Origin: Nocardia sp. CC227C
GTDB lineage: Bacteria; Actinomycetota; Actinomycetes; Mycobacteriales; Mycobacteriaceae
Direction: 5' to 3'
NCBI RefSeq assembly: GCF_030767025.1
Contig: NZ_JASITE010000006.1
Span: 310,001-374,000, forward strand
DNA length: 64,000 bases
Under the pieces are notes generated by a model. That model was not told where the DNA came from. It made no database searches and was given only the letters and a program-made list of their open reading frames with translations. Both the position numbers and the translations under genes were made by a program. Shown here one piece after another: positions 27,041-35,111 of this stretch (its first letter is position 1; each line of letters starts with the position of its first letter).

Positions 27041-27736
27041 TCAGGAGTGCGGATCGTCCGCGGCGGATGCGACGGTGTCGGCGATGCGCTCGATACGGTC
27101 GGTAATGAGGTCGAGCGCGTGGTCGAAGGCCGCGTCCGTGCCCGCCCGCACCGGATCGGGGATCGACCAGTGCAGGCGTTCGATCTCGGCGGGCAGTTCC
27201 TCGTGCGCGTTGTCGCAGACGGCGATGACCAGGTCGCCGGAGCGCACCAGCCCGTCGACGCCACGCGGCGGTCGCGGTCGCAGCGGCAGCCGGTGCCGCC
27301 GGGCCGCGGCCACCGCGCCCGGATGCACCCGCTCGGCGGGATGAGTCCCCGCGGACACCACCGGCACGGTGCTGCGCCGCGCCCATGCGGCCGCCGCCAG
27401 CTGTGACCGCGCCGTATTGCGGCTGCACACGAACACGACCCGTCTCGCCGCGTACCCGCCGCGCGGCAGCAGCTTCCCTTCGAACCCGGGGACCAGTCGC
27501 AGATAGGTGCGCCGCCGATCGCCCTCGGATCGGCCGCGTTCGAGCAGTTCCGCCCGTTCGAGCACTTTCAGGTGATGCGCCATCAGGTTGGTCGGCACGG
27601 ACAACATCCCGCACAGCTCCGACGACGACATATCCCCGGCGGCCAGCGCGTCCACGATGCGCAGCCGGGTGGCGTCGGCCAATGCGGCGTGCACATCGGC
27701 GCGCCGCTCCACCGACCACGCTAGCTCAGTACTCAT
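27041..27736 (-). CDS. ArsR regulator fused to low-molecular-weight phosphatase
   Basis: 231 residues from ATG at 27736. Residues about 8-88 are an ArsR winged helix (DATRLRIVDALAAGDMSSSELCGMLSVPTNLMAHHLKVLERAELLERGRSEGDRRRTYLRL). Residues about 98-225 are a phosphatase/arsenate-reductase domain with VCSRNTARSQLA (Cys-x5-Arg) and the acid loop IPDPVRAG. A regulator and enzyme in one chain suggests direct sensing of its own substrate. No Shine-Dalgarno sequence is visible, and tandem half-sites overlap the start codon. It precedes arsC by 34 nt and is divergent from the copper-set membrane gene. Confidence 0.88.
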   Translation of the reverse strand: MSTELAWSVERRADVHAALADATRLRIVDALAAGDMSSSELCGMLSVPTNLMAHHLKVLERAELLERGRSEGDRRRTYLRLVPGFEGKLLPRGGYAARRVVFVCSRNTARSQLAAAAWARRSTVPVVSAGTHPAERVHPGAVAAARRHRLPLRPRPPRGVDGLVRSGDLVIAVCDNAHEELPAEIERLHWSIPDPVRAGTDAAFDHALDLITDRIERIADTVASAADDPHS

Positions 27737-27755
27737 TGAGTCAATACTCGTTGAG
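27730..27755. promoter_or_regulatory. Tandem TACTCRTTGAG half-sites at ArsR start
   Basis: TACTCATTGAG (27730-27740) and TACTCGTTGAG (27745-27755) are direct repeats spaced by 4 nt; the first also contains the dyad ACTCA-T-TGAGT. The element covers the start codon of the ArsR-phosphatase gene, as expected for autorepression. Confidence 0.5.
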
Positions 27756-27836
27756 ATAAATGACCGTGTCAAGGCGCAAGCGATGGGAAGCGGACTGCGA
27801 CGCGAGCGGCATTCGGGACGTCGGTAGCATGTTCGG

Positions 27837-28379
27837 GTGCTGTCACCGACCGATCACGCCGCGCGCCTGCGAGGCGCTGCCGTCGGTGCGGCGTCGGGGG
27901 CGGTGGCCGTGGCCGCGCACGGGCTCGGGGGCGGGAGCACCGATATCGGGGGGTCGGCGCTGGCGCTGCTGATCGTGGCGTGCGGTTTGATCGGCGTGGT
28001 GGTGGCCTCGGTGCGGCCGCGCGCCGGGGTGCTGTCGACCATGGGGATGCTGGCGGTCGGGCAGAGCGTCGGGCACGAAGCGCTGTCGATGGCCCCGCAG
28101 CATCAGCACGGGCTGAGCGCGGCCATGGTGGCGGCGCATCTGGTGGCGATTCCGGTCGGCGCGTTCGTGATCCGGGCGGCCGAGGTGGGGTTGCGCCGGG
28201 CCGTCACGAGTGTCCGGCGGTTCATGGTCGCCCTCGATCCGGCGCCGGTGCCGCCGGGCCGGGCGCTGCCGGAGGCTCTCGATCAGCGTCCGGTGGTGAC
28301 GCGACTGCTGGTGAGCTCCGGGGTCGGACGGCGGGGGCCACCGCGACGCGGAATTCTCCCCTCTCTCGCTCCCGCGTGA
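27837..28379 (+). CDS. Membrane protein of a copper/heme gene set
   Basis: 180 residues from GTG at 27837. Four hydrophobic segments fall at about 12-30, 36-58, 62-80 and 92-115. Between the third and fourth is a Met/His-rich loop with GHEALSMAPQHQHGLSAAMVAAH that could bind copper. The C-terminal 60 residues are Arg/Pro-rich and soluble. I recognise no named family, but small membrane proteins of this type are seen next to PCu(A)C genes in actinobacteria. Its place directly upstream of the copper chaperone and DyP peroxidase supports a copper or heme role (inference). Confidence 0.65.
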   Translation: MLSPTDHAARLRGAAVGAASGAVAVAAHGLGGGSTDIGGSALALLIVACGLIGVVVASVRPRAGVLSTMGMLAVGQSVGHEALSMAPQHQHGLSAAMVAAHLVAIPVGAFVIRAAEVGLRRAVTSVRRFMVALDPAPVPPGRALPEALDQRPVVTRLLVSSGVGRRGPPRRGILPSLAPA

Positions 28380-28535
28380 TCACGCGGTCCCACCCCGGGT
28401 TCGGATAACCCGCGCCGACGGCCGGCCGGCCTCGCCCGCGCTCGCGCGACGGCGGCCGGGTCGTTCCGCGCCGGATGTGGCGGTGCGTCTCCCGCCGGAG
28501 CGAATCACTTCTCCCACGACGATCGGAGTTCCGTC

Positions 28536-29096
28536 ATGTCCGTATTCCCCCCTGCCCGTACCCGGGCGACCGGTGTGGTCCGCCGCCTGGGCGCGGTGGC
28601 CGCCGTCTCCGCGCTGGCCCTGCTGCCCCTGGGCTGTTCCTCGTCCTCCTCCGACACCCCGGCCGCGTCGGCCGATGCGGTCCGCATGAGCGATCAGTGG
28701 ATCAAGGCCGCCGACAGCGGCATGTCCGCCGCGTTCGGCGTACTCGAGAACCCCAGCGATCAGGACGTCACGCTGGTGGCGGCGTCCAGTCCGGCCTCGA
28801 ACACCGTCGAGATCCACGAAGTGGTCGCCGACGCCCAAGGCGACAAGACCATGCGCGAGAAGGAAGGCGGGCTCACCATTCCCGCGCACGGGTCGGCCAC
28901 CCTGAAGCCGGGTGGTGAGCACCTGATGTTCATCGGGCTGAAGGAACCGCTGCGCACCGGCGCGGAAACGCCGATCACGCTCACCTTCGCCGACGGTTCC
29001 AGCACCACCGTCTCCGCGCAGGTGCGCGACTTCGTGGGCGGCAAGGAGAACTACGAGCCGTCGGATGAGACCACGGCCCCGGCACACGGTGGCTGA
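28536..29096 (+). CDS. PCu(A)C-type copper chaperone lipoprotein
   Basis: 186 residues. The lipobox ends LLPLGCSS at Cys 34 and is preceded by an Arg-rich start and hydrophobic run, so it should be a membrane-anchored lipoprotein outside the cell. The copper site of the family shows as IHE, then KTMRE, then GEHLMF: a His...Met...His-x-Met set with spacings each one residue longer than the usual motif. The family delivers Cu(I) to cuproenzymes such as cytochrome oxidase. Its 3' end overlaps the DyP-peroxidase start by 8 nt, indicating a coupled pair. Confidence 0.9.
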   Translation: MSVFPPARTRATGVVRRLGAVAAVSALALLPLGCSSSSSDTPAASADAVRMSDQWIKAADSGMSAAFGVLENPSDQDVTLVAASSPASNTVEIHEVVADAQGDKTMREKEGGLTIPAHGSATLKPGGEHLMFIGLKEPLRTGAETPITLTFADGSSTTVSAQVRDFVGGKENYEPSDETTAPAHGG

Positions 29097-30294
29097 GCGG
29101 CCGCTACCGCACCCCGCCCGGCTCTCGCGGCGACGGCTGCTCGGCGGCAGCGCCGCGGCGGCCGGCGCGGCCGGGCTCGGGTGGGGTGCGGCCACGCTCA
29201 CTCATCGCGAACACCACGACGATCCGGCGACCGCGACGGAGCCGTTCTTCGGCGTCCACCAGGCCGGTATCGCCACCGCACCGCAGGATCAGGCGGCGTT
29301 CGTGGGATTCGACCTCGCCCCCGGGGTGGACCGTGACGACATCATCGGCCTGCTGCGGATCTGGACCGACGACGCGCACCGTCTCACCCAGGGGCGGCCC
29401 GCGCTGGCCGATACCGAGGCGGAACTGGCCGCCCGGCCCGCCCGGCTGACCATCACCGTCGGCTTCGGACCGGGCCTGTTCACCGCCGCCGGGCTGGAAC
29501 ACCAGCGGCCGGAATGGTTGAAACCCTTGCCGCCGTTCACCATCGACCGCCTGGAGGACGCGTACACCGGTGCGGACCTGCTGGTGCAGATCTGCGCGGA
29601 CGAGGCCACCACGGTCTCGCACGCGGTGCGGGTGCTGTGCAAGAACGTCACCTCGCTGGTGCGGGTGCGGTGGGTGCAACGCGGATTCCGCAACGCGTCC
29701 AAGGGGCAGACCATGCGCAATCTCATGGGGCAGGTGGACGGCACCGTCAATATCGCACCCGGCGTCGATATGGACCGCCTGGTGTGGGACGACGGCGCGC
29801 GGCGGGCATGGCTGGCGGGCGGCACCTCCATGGTGCTGCGCCGCATCGCCATGAACCTCGACACCTGGGACGAGCTCGACGACGACGCCCGGGAGCTCAC
29901 CGTCGGCCGTCGTGTGTCGAACGGCGCGCCGCTCACGGGTACCCGTGAATTCGACGAGGCCGATTTCGCGGCCGTCGACGACACCGGCATTCCGGTGATC
30001 CCGCCGTCCTCGCATATCGCCCGCGCCCATCACACCCATGACGGCGAACGGTTCCTGCGTCGCGGCTACAACTACGACGACGCGCCCGCACCCGGAACCG
30101 TCTCGAATTCGGGTCTGCTGTTCGCCTGCTTCCAGCGCGATATCGACGCCCAGTTCCTGCCGGTGCAGCAGCGACTGGCCGAATTCGACGCGCTCAACCA
30201 GTGGACGACGCCGATCGGGTCGGCGGTCTTCGCCATCCCGCCGGGTGTGCCCGCGCCCGGCGGATATCTGGGGCAGCCGCTGTTCGAGACGTGA
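29089..30294 (+). CDS. DyP-type heme peroxidase, Tat-exported
   Basis: 401 residues from GTG at 29089, which overlaps the PCu(A)C stop by 8 nt; ATG at 29065 is an alternative. Residues 1-40 carry a twin-arginine signal (LSRRRLLGGSAAAAGAAGLGWGAAT). The DyP distal loop is NLMGQVDGTVN (catalytic Asp, about 213), the proximal heme His is in HIARAHH (about 310), and FLRRGYNYD and GLLFACFQRD follow. It resembles EfeB-type deferrochelatases/peroxidases. Coupling with a copper chaperone rather than with EfeO/EfeU suggests a copper-linked role. Confidence 0.9.
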   Translation: MAERPLPHPARLSRRRLLGGSAAAAGAAGLGWGAATLTHREHHDDPATATEPFFGVHQAGIATAPQDQAAFVGFDLAPGVDRDDIIGLLRIWTDDAHRLTQGRPALADTEAELAARPARLTITVGFGPGLFTAAGLEHQRPEWLKPLPPFTIDRLEDAYTGADLLVQICADEATTVSHAVRVLCKNVTSLVRVRWVQRGFRNASKGQTMRNLMGQVDGTVNIAPGVDMDRLVWDDGARRAWLAGGTSMVLRRIAMNLDTWDELDDDARELTVGRRVSNGAPLTGTREFDEADFAAVDDTGIPVIPPSSHIARAHHTHDGERFLRRGYNYDDAPAPGTVSNSGLLFACFQRDIDAQFLPVQQRLAEFDALNQWTTPIGSAVFAIPPGVPAPGGYLGQPLFET

Positions 30295-30474
30295 GCTAGG
30301 TCGCCGCACCCACTGCCATCGTGCAGCGGGTGCGGCGAACGCCCGGGTCTGAGGCCGCGGTCACGATGCGCCGATCCCATCGCGCCGCGCGGCGGCCGCC
30401 CGGCGACCTGGCCCGGCCCCCCACGCTCGCACGCACACCCGGCGCTTCGGCGTCGGCAGGTACAGTGCGTGATC

Positions 30475-30810
30475 ATGACCGTGATGCGTTCGATCCTGCT
30501 GTTCGGCCTGGCGGCGATCGCCGAGATCGGTGGCGCGTGGCTGATCTGGCAGGGTGTGCGCGAACATCGCGGCTGGGTGTGGATGGGGGCGGGCGTGCTC
30601 GCGCTCGGCCTGTACGGCTTCGTCGCCACCCTGCAACCGGATGCCAACTTCGGTCGCATCCTGGCCGCCTACGGGGGCGTCTTCGTCGCGGGATCCCTCG
30701 CCTGGGGGATGGTGGCCGACGGCTACCGCCCCGACCGCTGGGATATCGCGGGCGCGCTCATCTGCCTGATCGGCGTGGCCGTGATCATGTACGCCCCGCG
30801 CGCCGCCTGA
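30475..30810 (+). CDS. YnfA/UPF0060 small membrane protein
   Basis: 111 residues from ATG at 30475; GTG at 30469 would add two. Four membrane helices (about 5-25, 33-53, 60-79, 88-106) fit the UPF0060 family. Signature blocks are [42 protein letters not shown] and [23 protein letters not shown]. The family belongs to the small multidrug resistance group and may export toxic compounds; the substrate here is unknown. It is encoded alone. Confidence 0.9.
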   Translation: MTVMRSILLFGLAAIAEIGGAWLIWQGVREHRGWVWMGAGVLALGLYGFVATLQPDANFGRILAAYGGVFVAGSLAWGMVADGYRPDRWDIAGALICLIGVAVIMYAPRAA

Positions 30811-30839
30811 CCGGCGCGGGCACACCGGCCGCGGCGACG

Positions 30840-31421
30840 TCACCGCTCCGGTGTCGCCCCGAGCAGTTCGTCGATGATCGCGCGGGCGGTGGGGACGGCG
30901 GTCTCGTCGCCGAGTCGGGCGGCCACATTGGCGGCGCCGACGAGCGCGTCGAGCTGGAAGGCCAGCCGGTGCGGGTCCCGCCCGGTCACGTACCCCTGTT
31001 CCTGGGCGCGCCGGATCTCGTGTTCCAGCACGGTGAACCAGTCGGCGCGGTCGGCCTCCAGCGCGTCGCGGACCGGGCCGGGCCGGGAGTCGAACTCCAC
31101 GGTTCCGGCCACCCGGAAACAGCCGCCGGGGAAGACCGGTTCGTCCACGTAGTCGAGCCAGTTGCCGATCAGGGCACGCAGGCGCGGCCAGCCCTCGGGT
31201 TCGGATCGCGCGGGCCGCACGACGGTATCGACGAACACCTCCCGCGCGGACCGAACCGCCGCCAGCTGCAACTTCTCCTTGTTGCCGAACAGCGTCGCGA
31301 CCCCGCTCTTGCTCAGCCCCAGATCGCTGGCCAGCCGTCCGAGGCTCAATCCCGTCAGCCCCTCCGCCGACGCCACATCGGCGGCGTGCCGCGCGATGGC
31401 CGCCCGTGCCCGCCTCCGCAC
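30840..31421 (-). CDS. TetR-family transcriptional regulator
   Basis: 193 residues from GTG at 31421, the only in-frame start near the domain edge. Residues about 5-50 are the helix-turn-helix: RAAIARHAADVASAEGLTGLSLGRLASDLGLSKSGVATLFGNKEKLQLAAV. Residues 60-190 form the ligand-binding bundle, with ALIGNWLDYVDEPVFPGGCFR typical of YfiR-like TetR proteins. It is divergent from a small ORF and SGNH hydrolase starting at 31438 and 31592 and may repress them. Only 16 nt separate the two opposite start codons, so any promoter for one lies inside the other. Confidence 0.88.
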   Translation of the reverse strand: MRRRARAAIARHAADVASAEGLTGLSLGRLASDLGLSKSGVATLFGNKEKLQLAAVRSAREVFVDTVVRPARSEPEGWPRLRALIGNWLDYVDEPVFPGGCFRVAGTVEFDSRPGPVRDALEADRADWFTVLEHEIRRAQEQGYVTGRDPHRLAFQLDALVGAANVAARLGDETAVPTARAIIDELLGATPER

Positions 31422-31437
31422 GGAAAGGTCACCGCCA

Positions 31438-31595
31438 TGACCGATGTCTCCGCTCGATCCGCCGAGACACCCGCTCCCCCACCCGCCGCCCGGCGCGCCC
31501 CCGCGCCACCGGGGTCGCCGACCGGCACGGCGGCGGATTGCCCGATTCGCTCGACACCCTCGCAATACCGCGCCACGAAGGAGGCCATCCGATGA
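31438..31595 (+). CDS. Small ORF coupled to SGNH hydrolase
   Basis: 52 residues from ATG at 31438, with GGAAAGG (31422-31428) at 8-nt spacing. Its TGA overlaps the start of the SGNH gene (ATGA at 31592-31595). The peptide starts MTDVSARSAETPAPPPAARR and is Pro/Ala/Arg-rich, with no hydrophobic segment. I recognise no family. It could be a leader ORF that couples translation of the hydrolase, or chance; the ribosome site and exact stop/start overlap favour translation. Confidence 0.4.
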
Positions 31596-32287
31596 ATCGA
31601 CACGTGACGGCAGAATCCCGCACCGAGGCAGACGACCCCATGGTGCTGTCCGCCGAGGCCATCCGCGATCTGCTCGCACCGCTGCCGTGGCGGCGGTTCG
31701 CCGTGATCGGCGACTCCACCGCGGCGGGCACCGGCGATCCGTGGCCCGGCTACGACACCCTGCCGTGGCCGGAGCGTCTCGCACGGGCGCTGCGCGCGGC
31801 TCATCCGGAGGCCGAGTACCTCAATACCGGGGTGATGGGCGCGACCATCCGGGAGGTCCGCGACGGCCAGTTGCGCCGGGTGCTCGACTTCGGGCCGGAC
31901 CTGGTGCACGTCAGCTGTGGCGGGAACGATCTGTTCCGGCCCGATGCCGATCCGGCGACCATGGAAAGCGATCTCGACGAACTGTGCGCCGCACTGGCGG
32001 CCACGGGGGCGCGGCTGTCGCTGTTCACCCTCGCCGACGCCTTCACCGGCCGGTTGCGGCCGCTGCGGCCGCGTTTCGCGGCCTTCACCGAGATCACGCG
32101 TCGCGTCGCGGCCCGGCACGGGGCCATCGTGACGGAGTTCTGGGAGCATCCGGCGCGGCTGCGCCCCGACTGGCTCAGCGCCGATCGCATCCACCTCACC
32201 ATGGCCGGACAAGCGGTGGTGGCGACCGAAATCGCCACCACCTTCGCCCGCCACCACCATTCGATCACGACCGAGAACGGCCGCTGA
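31592..32287 (+). CDS. SGNH-family hydrolase
   Basis: 231 residues; AAGGAGG sits 8 nt before the ATG at 31592, a near-ideal ribosome site. Family blocks: RFAVIGDSTAAGTGDPWPGYDTLPW (nucleophile Ser, about 38), NTGVMGATIREV, VHVSCGGNDLFRPDADP (block III, about 110) and SADRIHLTMAGQAVVATEIA (Asp-x-x-His, about 199). No signal peptide. It is the third SGNH protein in this region and closest in pattern to the one at 25493. It may be controlled by the divergent TetR regulator. Confidence 0.9.
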   Translation: MNRHVTAESRTEADDPMVLSAEAIRDLLAPLPWRRFAVIGDSTAAGTGDPWPGYDTLPWPERLARALRAAHPEAEYLNTGVMGATIREVRDGQLRRVLDFGPDLVHVSCGGNDLFRPDADPATMESDLDELCAALAATGARLSLFTLADAFTGRLRPLRPRFAAFTEITRRVAARHGAIVTEFWEHPARLRPDWLSADRIHLTMAGQAVVATEIATTFARHHHSITTENGR

Positions 32288-32504
32288 CCTGGTAAGCAGG
32301 GTCGAGCCATCGGCCGGGGCCGACTGCGCCCGGCAGCCGCGGCGGCGATGCACACGGTGCAGCAATGCCGTTGGCGCACAACTGCATCGAGTCGGCTCCA
32401 CGTGAAACACACCTGGCCCGCCGGTTCCGCCGCTGTCGAATCCCATGGCACCGCAGCGAATTCCACGAGTTCCGACACCCTCGGCGGCGGCCGGGTCCGC
32501 CTGC

Positions 32505-32549
32505 TTGACGCACCTCCACCCGTGAGAGATAGTGACAATAATTCTCTCA
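32505..32549 (+). promoter_or_regulatory. mpaB promoter with overlapping inverted repeat
   Basis: TTGACG (32505-32510) and GATAGT (32528-32533) are spaced by 17 nt, a good SigA-type promoter. TGAGAGA (32523-32529) and TCTCTCA (32543-32549) form a perfect 7-bp inverted repeat with a 13-nt spacer; its left arm overlaps the -10 box. This is the geometry of a repressor operator, such as that of a TetR-family protein. Confidence 0.6.
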
Positions 32550-32569
32550 TCCTCAATGTGGAGGTGCCC

Positions 32570-33463
32570 ATGGACGCGGACGCACTGCGTTTCGGACCCG
32601 GATCGCTGCTGTACGAGACGTACGGCGACCGTCGCGGATACCTGCTCGCGCCCATGGAGGGCCTGCTGCAGCTCATGTACCCGTCGCTCGGCCGCGGCGT
32701 GGAGCAGCACTCGGACTTCTTCAACGAACCGTGGGAGCGGCTGTTCCGGTCGGTGCCGCAGATCCAGGGCATGATCTTCGACGGCCCCGAGGCATTGCGC
32801 ACCGCCGCCCGGATCCGCGACTTCCACTCCGATATCAAGGGCACCATGCCCGCCGGGGAGCGCTACCACGCCCTGGACCCGCACACCTACTTCTGGGCGC
32901 ACGCCACCTTCATCGACACCGCGTGGCGGGCCCGCGATCTGTTCGCGCGGCGGCCCTACACCCGGGCGGAGAAGGCCGCCGTGTACGCGGAGGGGGTGCG
33001 CTGGTGGGGCATGTACGGCATGTCGACGCGCATCGTGCCCACCACCTACGACGACTTCCTCGACTACTGGAACCACACGGTCGAACACGTGCTGGAGCCC
33101 ACCCCGGCGGCCCGCGCGCTCATCGACTACTTCGACAGCGCCGCCGATATGCCGCAGCCGTGGCTTCCCGGTTCCCTGTGGCGGATTCTCGCACCGAGCG
33201 CCAGCGAGGCGTGGCGGCACGTACTGGTCGGCACCCTGCCCCCGCATATCCGCGAGCTGTACGGCTACCGCTGGACCCGCGCCAACCAGCTGGCCTTCGA
33301 CACCTTCCGGCACGCGGTGGCGCGCACCTGGCCGCTGCTGCCGGAGACACTGCGCATCATGCCGCGGGCGCGGGCGGCCTACCGTCGCGAGGGCCGCGCC
33401 GGTCTGCGCGTCGCACTGGAACGCGCGGCCGATCGGCCGCAGCCGCTGCGCGCGGCCGGGTAG
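32570..33463 (+). CDS. MpaB-type oxygenase (DUF2236)
   Basis: 297 residues from ATG at 32570 (GGAGG at 32560-32564). The DUF2236 fold shows in GPGSLLYETYGDRRGYLLAPMEGLLQLMYP (about 8-37), FHSDIKGTMPAGERYHALDPHTYFWAHATFIDT (about 92-124) and WWGMYGMSTRIVPTTYDDFLDYW. The family is related to heme-dependent latex-clearing protein and fungal MpaB; conserved His/Arg residues in these blocks are likely heme contacts. The substrate is unknown, probably a long-chain isoprenoid or lipid. It has its own promoter/operator and ends at a hairpin. Confidence 0.88.
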   Translation: MDADALRFGPGSLLYETYGDRRGYLLAPMEGLLQLMYPSLGRGVEQHSDFFNEPWERLFRSVPQIQGMIFDGPEALRTAARIRDFHSDIKGTMPAGERYHALDPHTYFWAHATFIDTAWRARDLFARRPYTRAEKAAVYAEGVRWWGMYGMSTRIVPTTYDDFLDYWNHTVEHVLEPTPAARALIDYFDSAADMPQPWLPGSLWRILAPSASEAWRHVLVGTLPPHIRELYGYRWTRANQLAFDTFRHAVARTWPLLPETLRIMPRARAAYRREGRAGLRVALERAADRPQPLRAAG

Positions 33464-33482
33464 TACGCGCACGCTCAGGAAC

Positions 33483-33510
33483 GGTCCCGGGGCCGTCGTG
33501 GCCCCGGACC
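33483..33510. terminator. Hairpin after mpaB
   Basis: Stem of GGTCC-GGGGCC (33483-33494, one bulged C) with GGCCCCGGACC (33500-33510) around a GTCGT loop. It lies between the convergent mpaB (stop 33463) and membrane gene (stop 33533). Confidence 0.65.
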
Positions 33511-33532
33511 GGTCGGCTCACCGCGCCGTCGG

Positions 33533-33883
33533 TCAGGTCCAGAGCGTGGCGATGAGCACGTTCAGGACGGCCAGCCCACCGGAGGCGTGGGTCATCCACG
33601 GCACCGCCTTGCCGCGTTTGGCATCGGCGCGCCCGATCTCGGCGAAGGCCGCCACCGCGAGCGAGACCACCAGCTTGATGCCGATCTTGGTCATATCGGG
33701 ATCCTTGCCGAGCGAATCGATCGATTCGGCCAGGCCGACCAGGATCACCCCGGTGACCAGCTGGAGGCGGGCTCCCCACACCATCAGCTCGGAAACACGC
33801 GGCTGTCCGGCCGCGTAGCCGCCGACCACCGCGGCCATGCCCAGCAGATGTGCCACGACCACGAGGTTGTAGACGAAATCCAT
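33533..33883 (-). CDS. Small four-helix membrane protein
   Basis: 116 residues from ATG at 33883. Four hydrophobic segments occur (about 4-26, 40-58, 72-90, 97-115). The first holds VYNLVVVAHLLGMAAVVGGYAAG, and a loop between the second and third has ESIDSLGKDPDMTKIGIKLVVSL. It is a conserved actinobacterial type of small integral membrane protein with no assigned function. An elaborate dyad array (33895-33930) sits immediately upstream of its start, so its expression is probably tightly regulated. Confidence 0.75.
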   Translation of the reverse strand: MDFVYNLVVVAHLLGMAAVVGGYAAGQPRVSELMVWGARLQLVTGVILVGLAESIDSLGKDPDMTKIGIKLVVSLAVAAFAEIGRADAKRGKAVPWMTHASGGLAVLNVLIATLWT

Positions 33884-33894
33884 GAATACACACG

Positions 33895-33930
33895 GTAGTT
33901 GATCGCCCGGTGTCAACTACAGTCGGTAGT
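33895..33930. promoter_or_regulatory. Three-half-site operator array
   Basis: GTAGTTGA (33895-33902) and TCAACTAC (33913-33920) form a perfect 8-bp inverted repeat with a 10-nt spacer. The right arm is shared with a second dyad, ACTAC-N5-GTAGT (33916-33930). The array ends 12 nt from the start codon of the membrane gene at 33883. The ACTAC/GTAGT motif recalls sites of BlaI/CopY-type repressors but lacks their exact spacing. Confidence 0.5.
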
Positions 33931-34108
33931 ACGCACGGGCGCGCCGACGGGAGTCCGGCGCTCGGAGTATCGCGTGGCCCACAACAACGTCGATCTCGCG
34001 TTTCGCGGCGGGCCACGCCGGGTAGTCCACTGCAAGTGGCTCACACCGGTCGTGTGCGGCGGGGGTGGGTCGGACCCAGGGGCACCAGCGCGGTCGGAGG
34101 AGTAGAGG

Positions 34109-35098
34109 GTGGCGGTTGTACTCGTGCTACGCGCACGCGGACTGGGTGATCTCCTCACCGCGGTCCCGGCGCTGCGCGCGCTGCGCCGGGCCAGGCCCGG
34201 CGACCACATCGCACTCGCGGCCCCGCACCGGTTGAAACCGATCGTGGATCTGATCGCCTCGGTGGACGAGATGGTGCCGATCACCGGTCCGACCGGCATT
34301 CGCTGGGACGGCCCCCCGCCCGCCCTGGCGGTCAATCTGCACGGCAACGGACCCGAGGGTCTGGTCGAACTGGTCCGCACCAAGCCCGAACGCATCCTCA
34401 CCTACCGCAATCCCGCCTTCCCGGATCTGCCGGGACCGGAGTGGGAACCCGATATGCACGATGTGGACCGCTGGTGCCATCTGCTCGAGACCGACGGCAT
34501 CACCGCCGACCGTCGCAATCTGGGCCTGGTGCCCCCGGTCGCCACCACCAGCCACCGCGACAGCGTGGTGGTGCACATCGGCGCGGGCGCGCCCGCCCGC
34601 CGCTGGCCGCCGGACCGTTTCGCCGCCGTGGTGCGGCATCTGCTGGTCCAGGGGCGCGAGGTGGTGCTCACCGGTGACGAGTTCGAGCGCGACATCGCCC
34701 TCGGCGTCGCCACCCGGGCGGGGCTGTCGACCTCGCGGGTGCTCGCCGGGGAACAGAACCTGATCGAATTGGCCGCCACGGTCGCCGAGGCGTCCCTGGT
34801 GGTGTGCGGGGATACCGGCGTCGCGCATCTGGCCACGGCCTTCGGCACCCGGACCGTCCTGCTGTTCGGCCCCAATCCGCCCTCGCGCAGCGGCCCGCCG
34901 CCGCACCTGCTCGGCCGGCACGTGGTGCTGTGGGCCGGACAGCTCGGCGACCCCTACGCCGCCAGCCCCGATCCCGGCCTGCTGAAGATCGGCACCACCG
35001 AGGTGATCAACGCCGTCGACAAGCAGTTGCACAAGCGCCCGTGGCCCACGACCGGGATGGAACGGCGCGGCCCGCAGGCCTACCGCCGGGTCGGCTGA
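34109..35098 (+). CDS. Glycosyltransferase family 9 protein
   Basis: 329 residues from GTG at 34109, preceded by GGAGGAGTAGAGG. Family 9 blocks are VLVLRARGLGDLLTAVPALRALRRARPGDHIALAAP (about 3-38), the substrate loop NLHGNGPEG, VVHIGAGAPARRWPPDRFAAVV (about 158-179) and CGDTGVAHLATAFGTRTVLLFGPNPPSRSGP (about 232-262). The family includes ADP-heptose transferases; in actinobacteria it probably moves a nucleotide-linked sugar to a cell-envelope glycan, although the sugar is unknown. It is not in a glycan cluster here. Confidence 0.9.
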   Translation: MAVVLVLRARGLGDLLTAVPALRALRRARPGDHIALAAPHRLKPIVDLIASVDEMVPITGPTGIRWDGPPPALAVNLHGNGPEGLVELVRTKPERILTYRNPAFPDLPGPEWEPDMHDVDRWCHLLETDGITADRRNLGLVPPVATTSHRDSVVVHIGAGAPARRWPPDRFAAVVRHLLVQGREVVLTGDEFERDIALGVATRAGLSTSRVLAGEQNLIELAATVAEASLVVCGDTGVAHLATAFGTRTVLLFGPNPPSRSGPPPHLLGRHVVLWAGQLGDPYAASPDPGLLKIGTTEVINAVDKQLHKRPWPTTGMERRGPQAYRRVG

Positions 35099-35111
35099 TC
35101 GGCGCGCCCGT

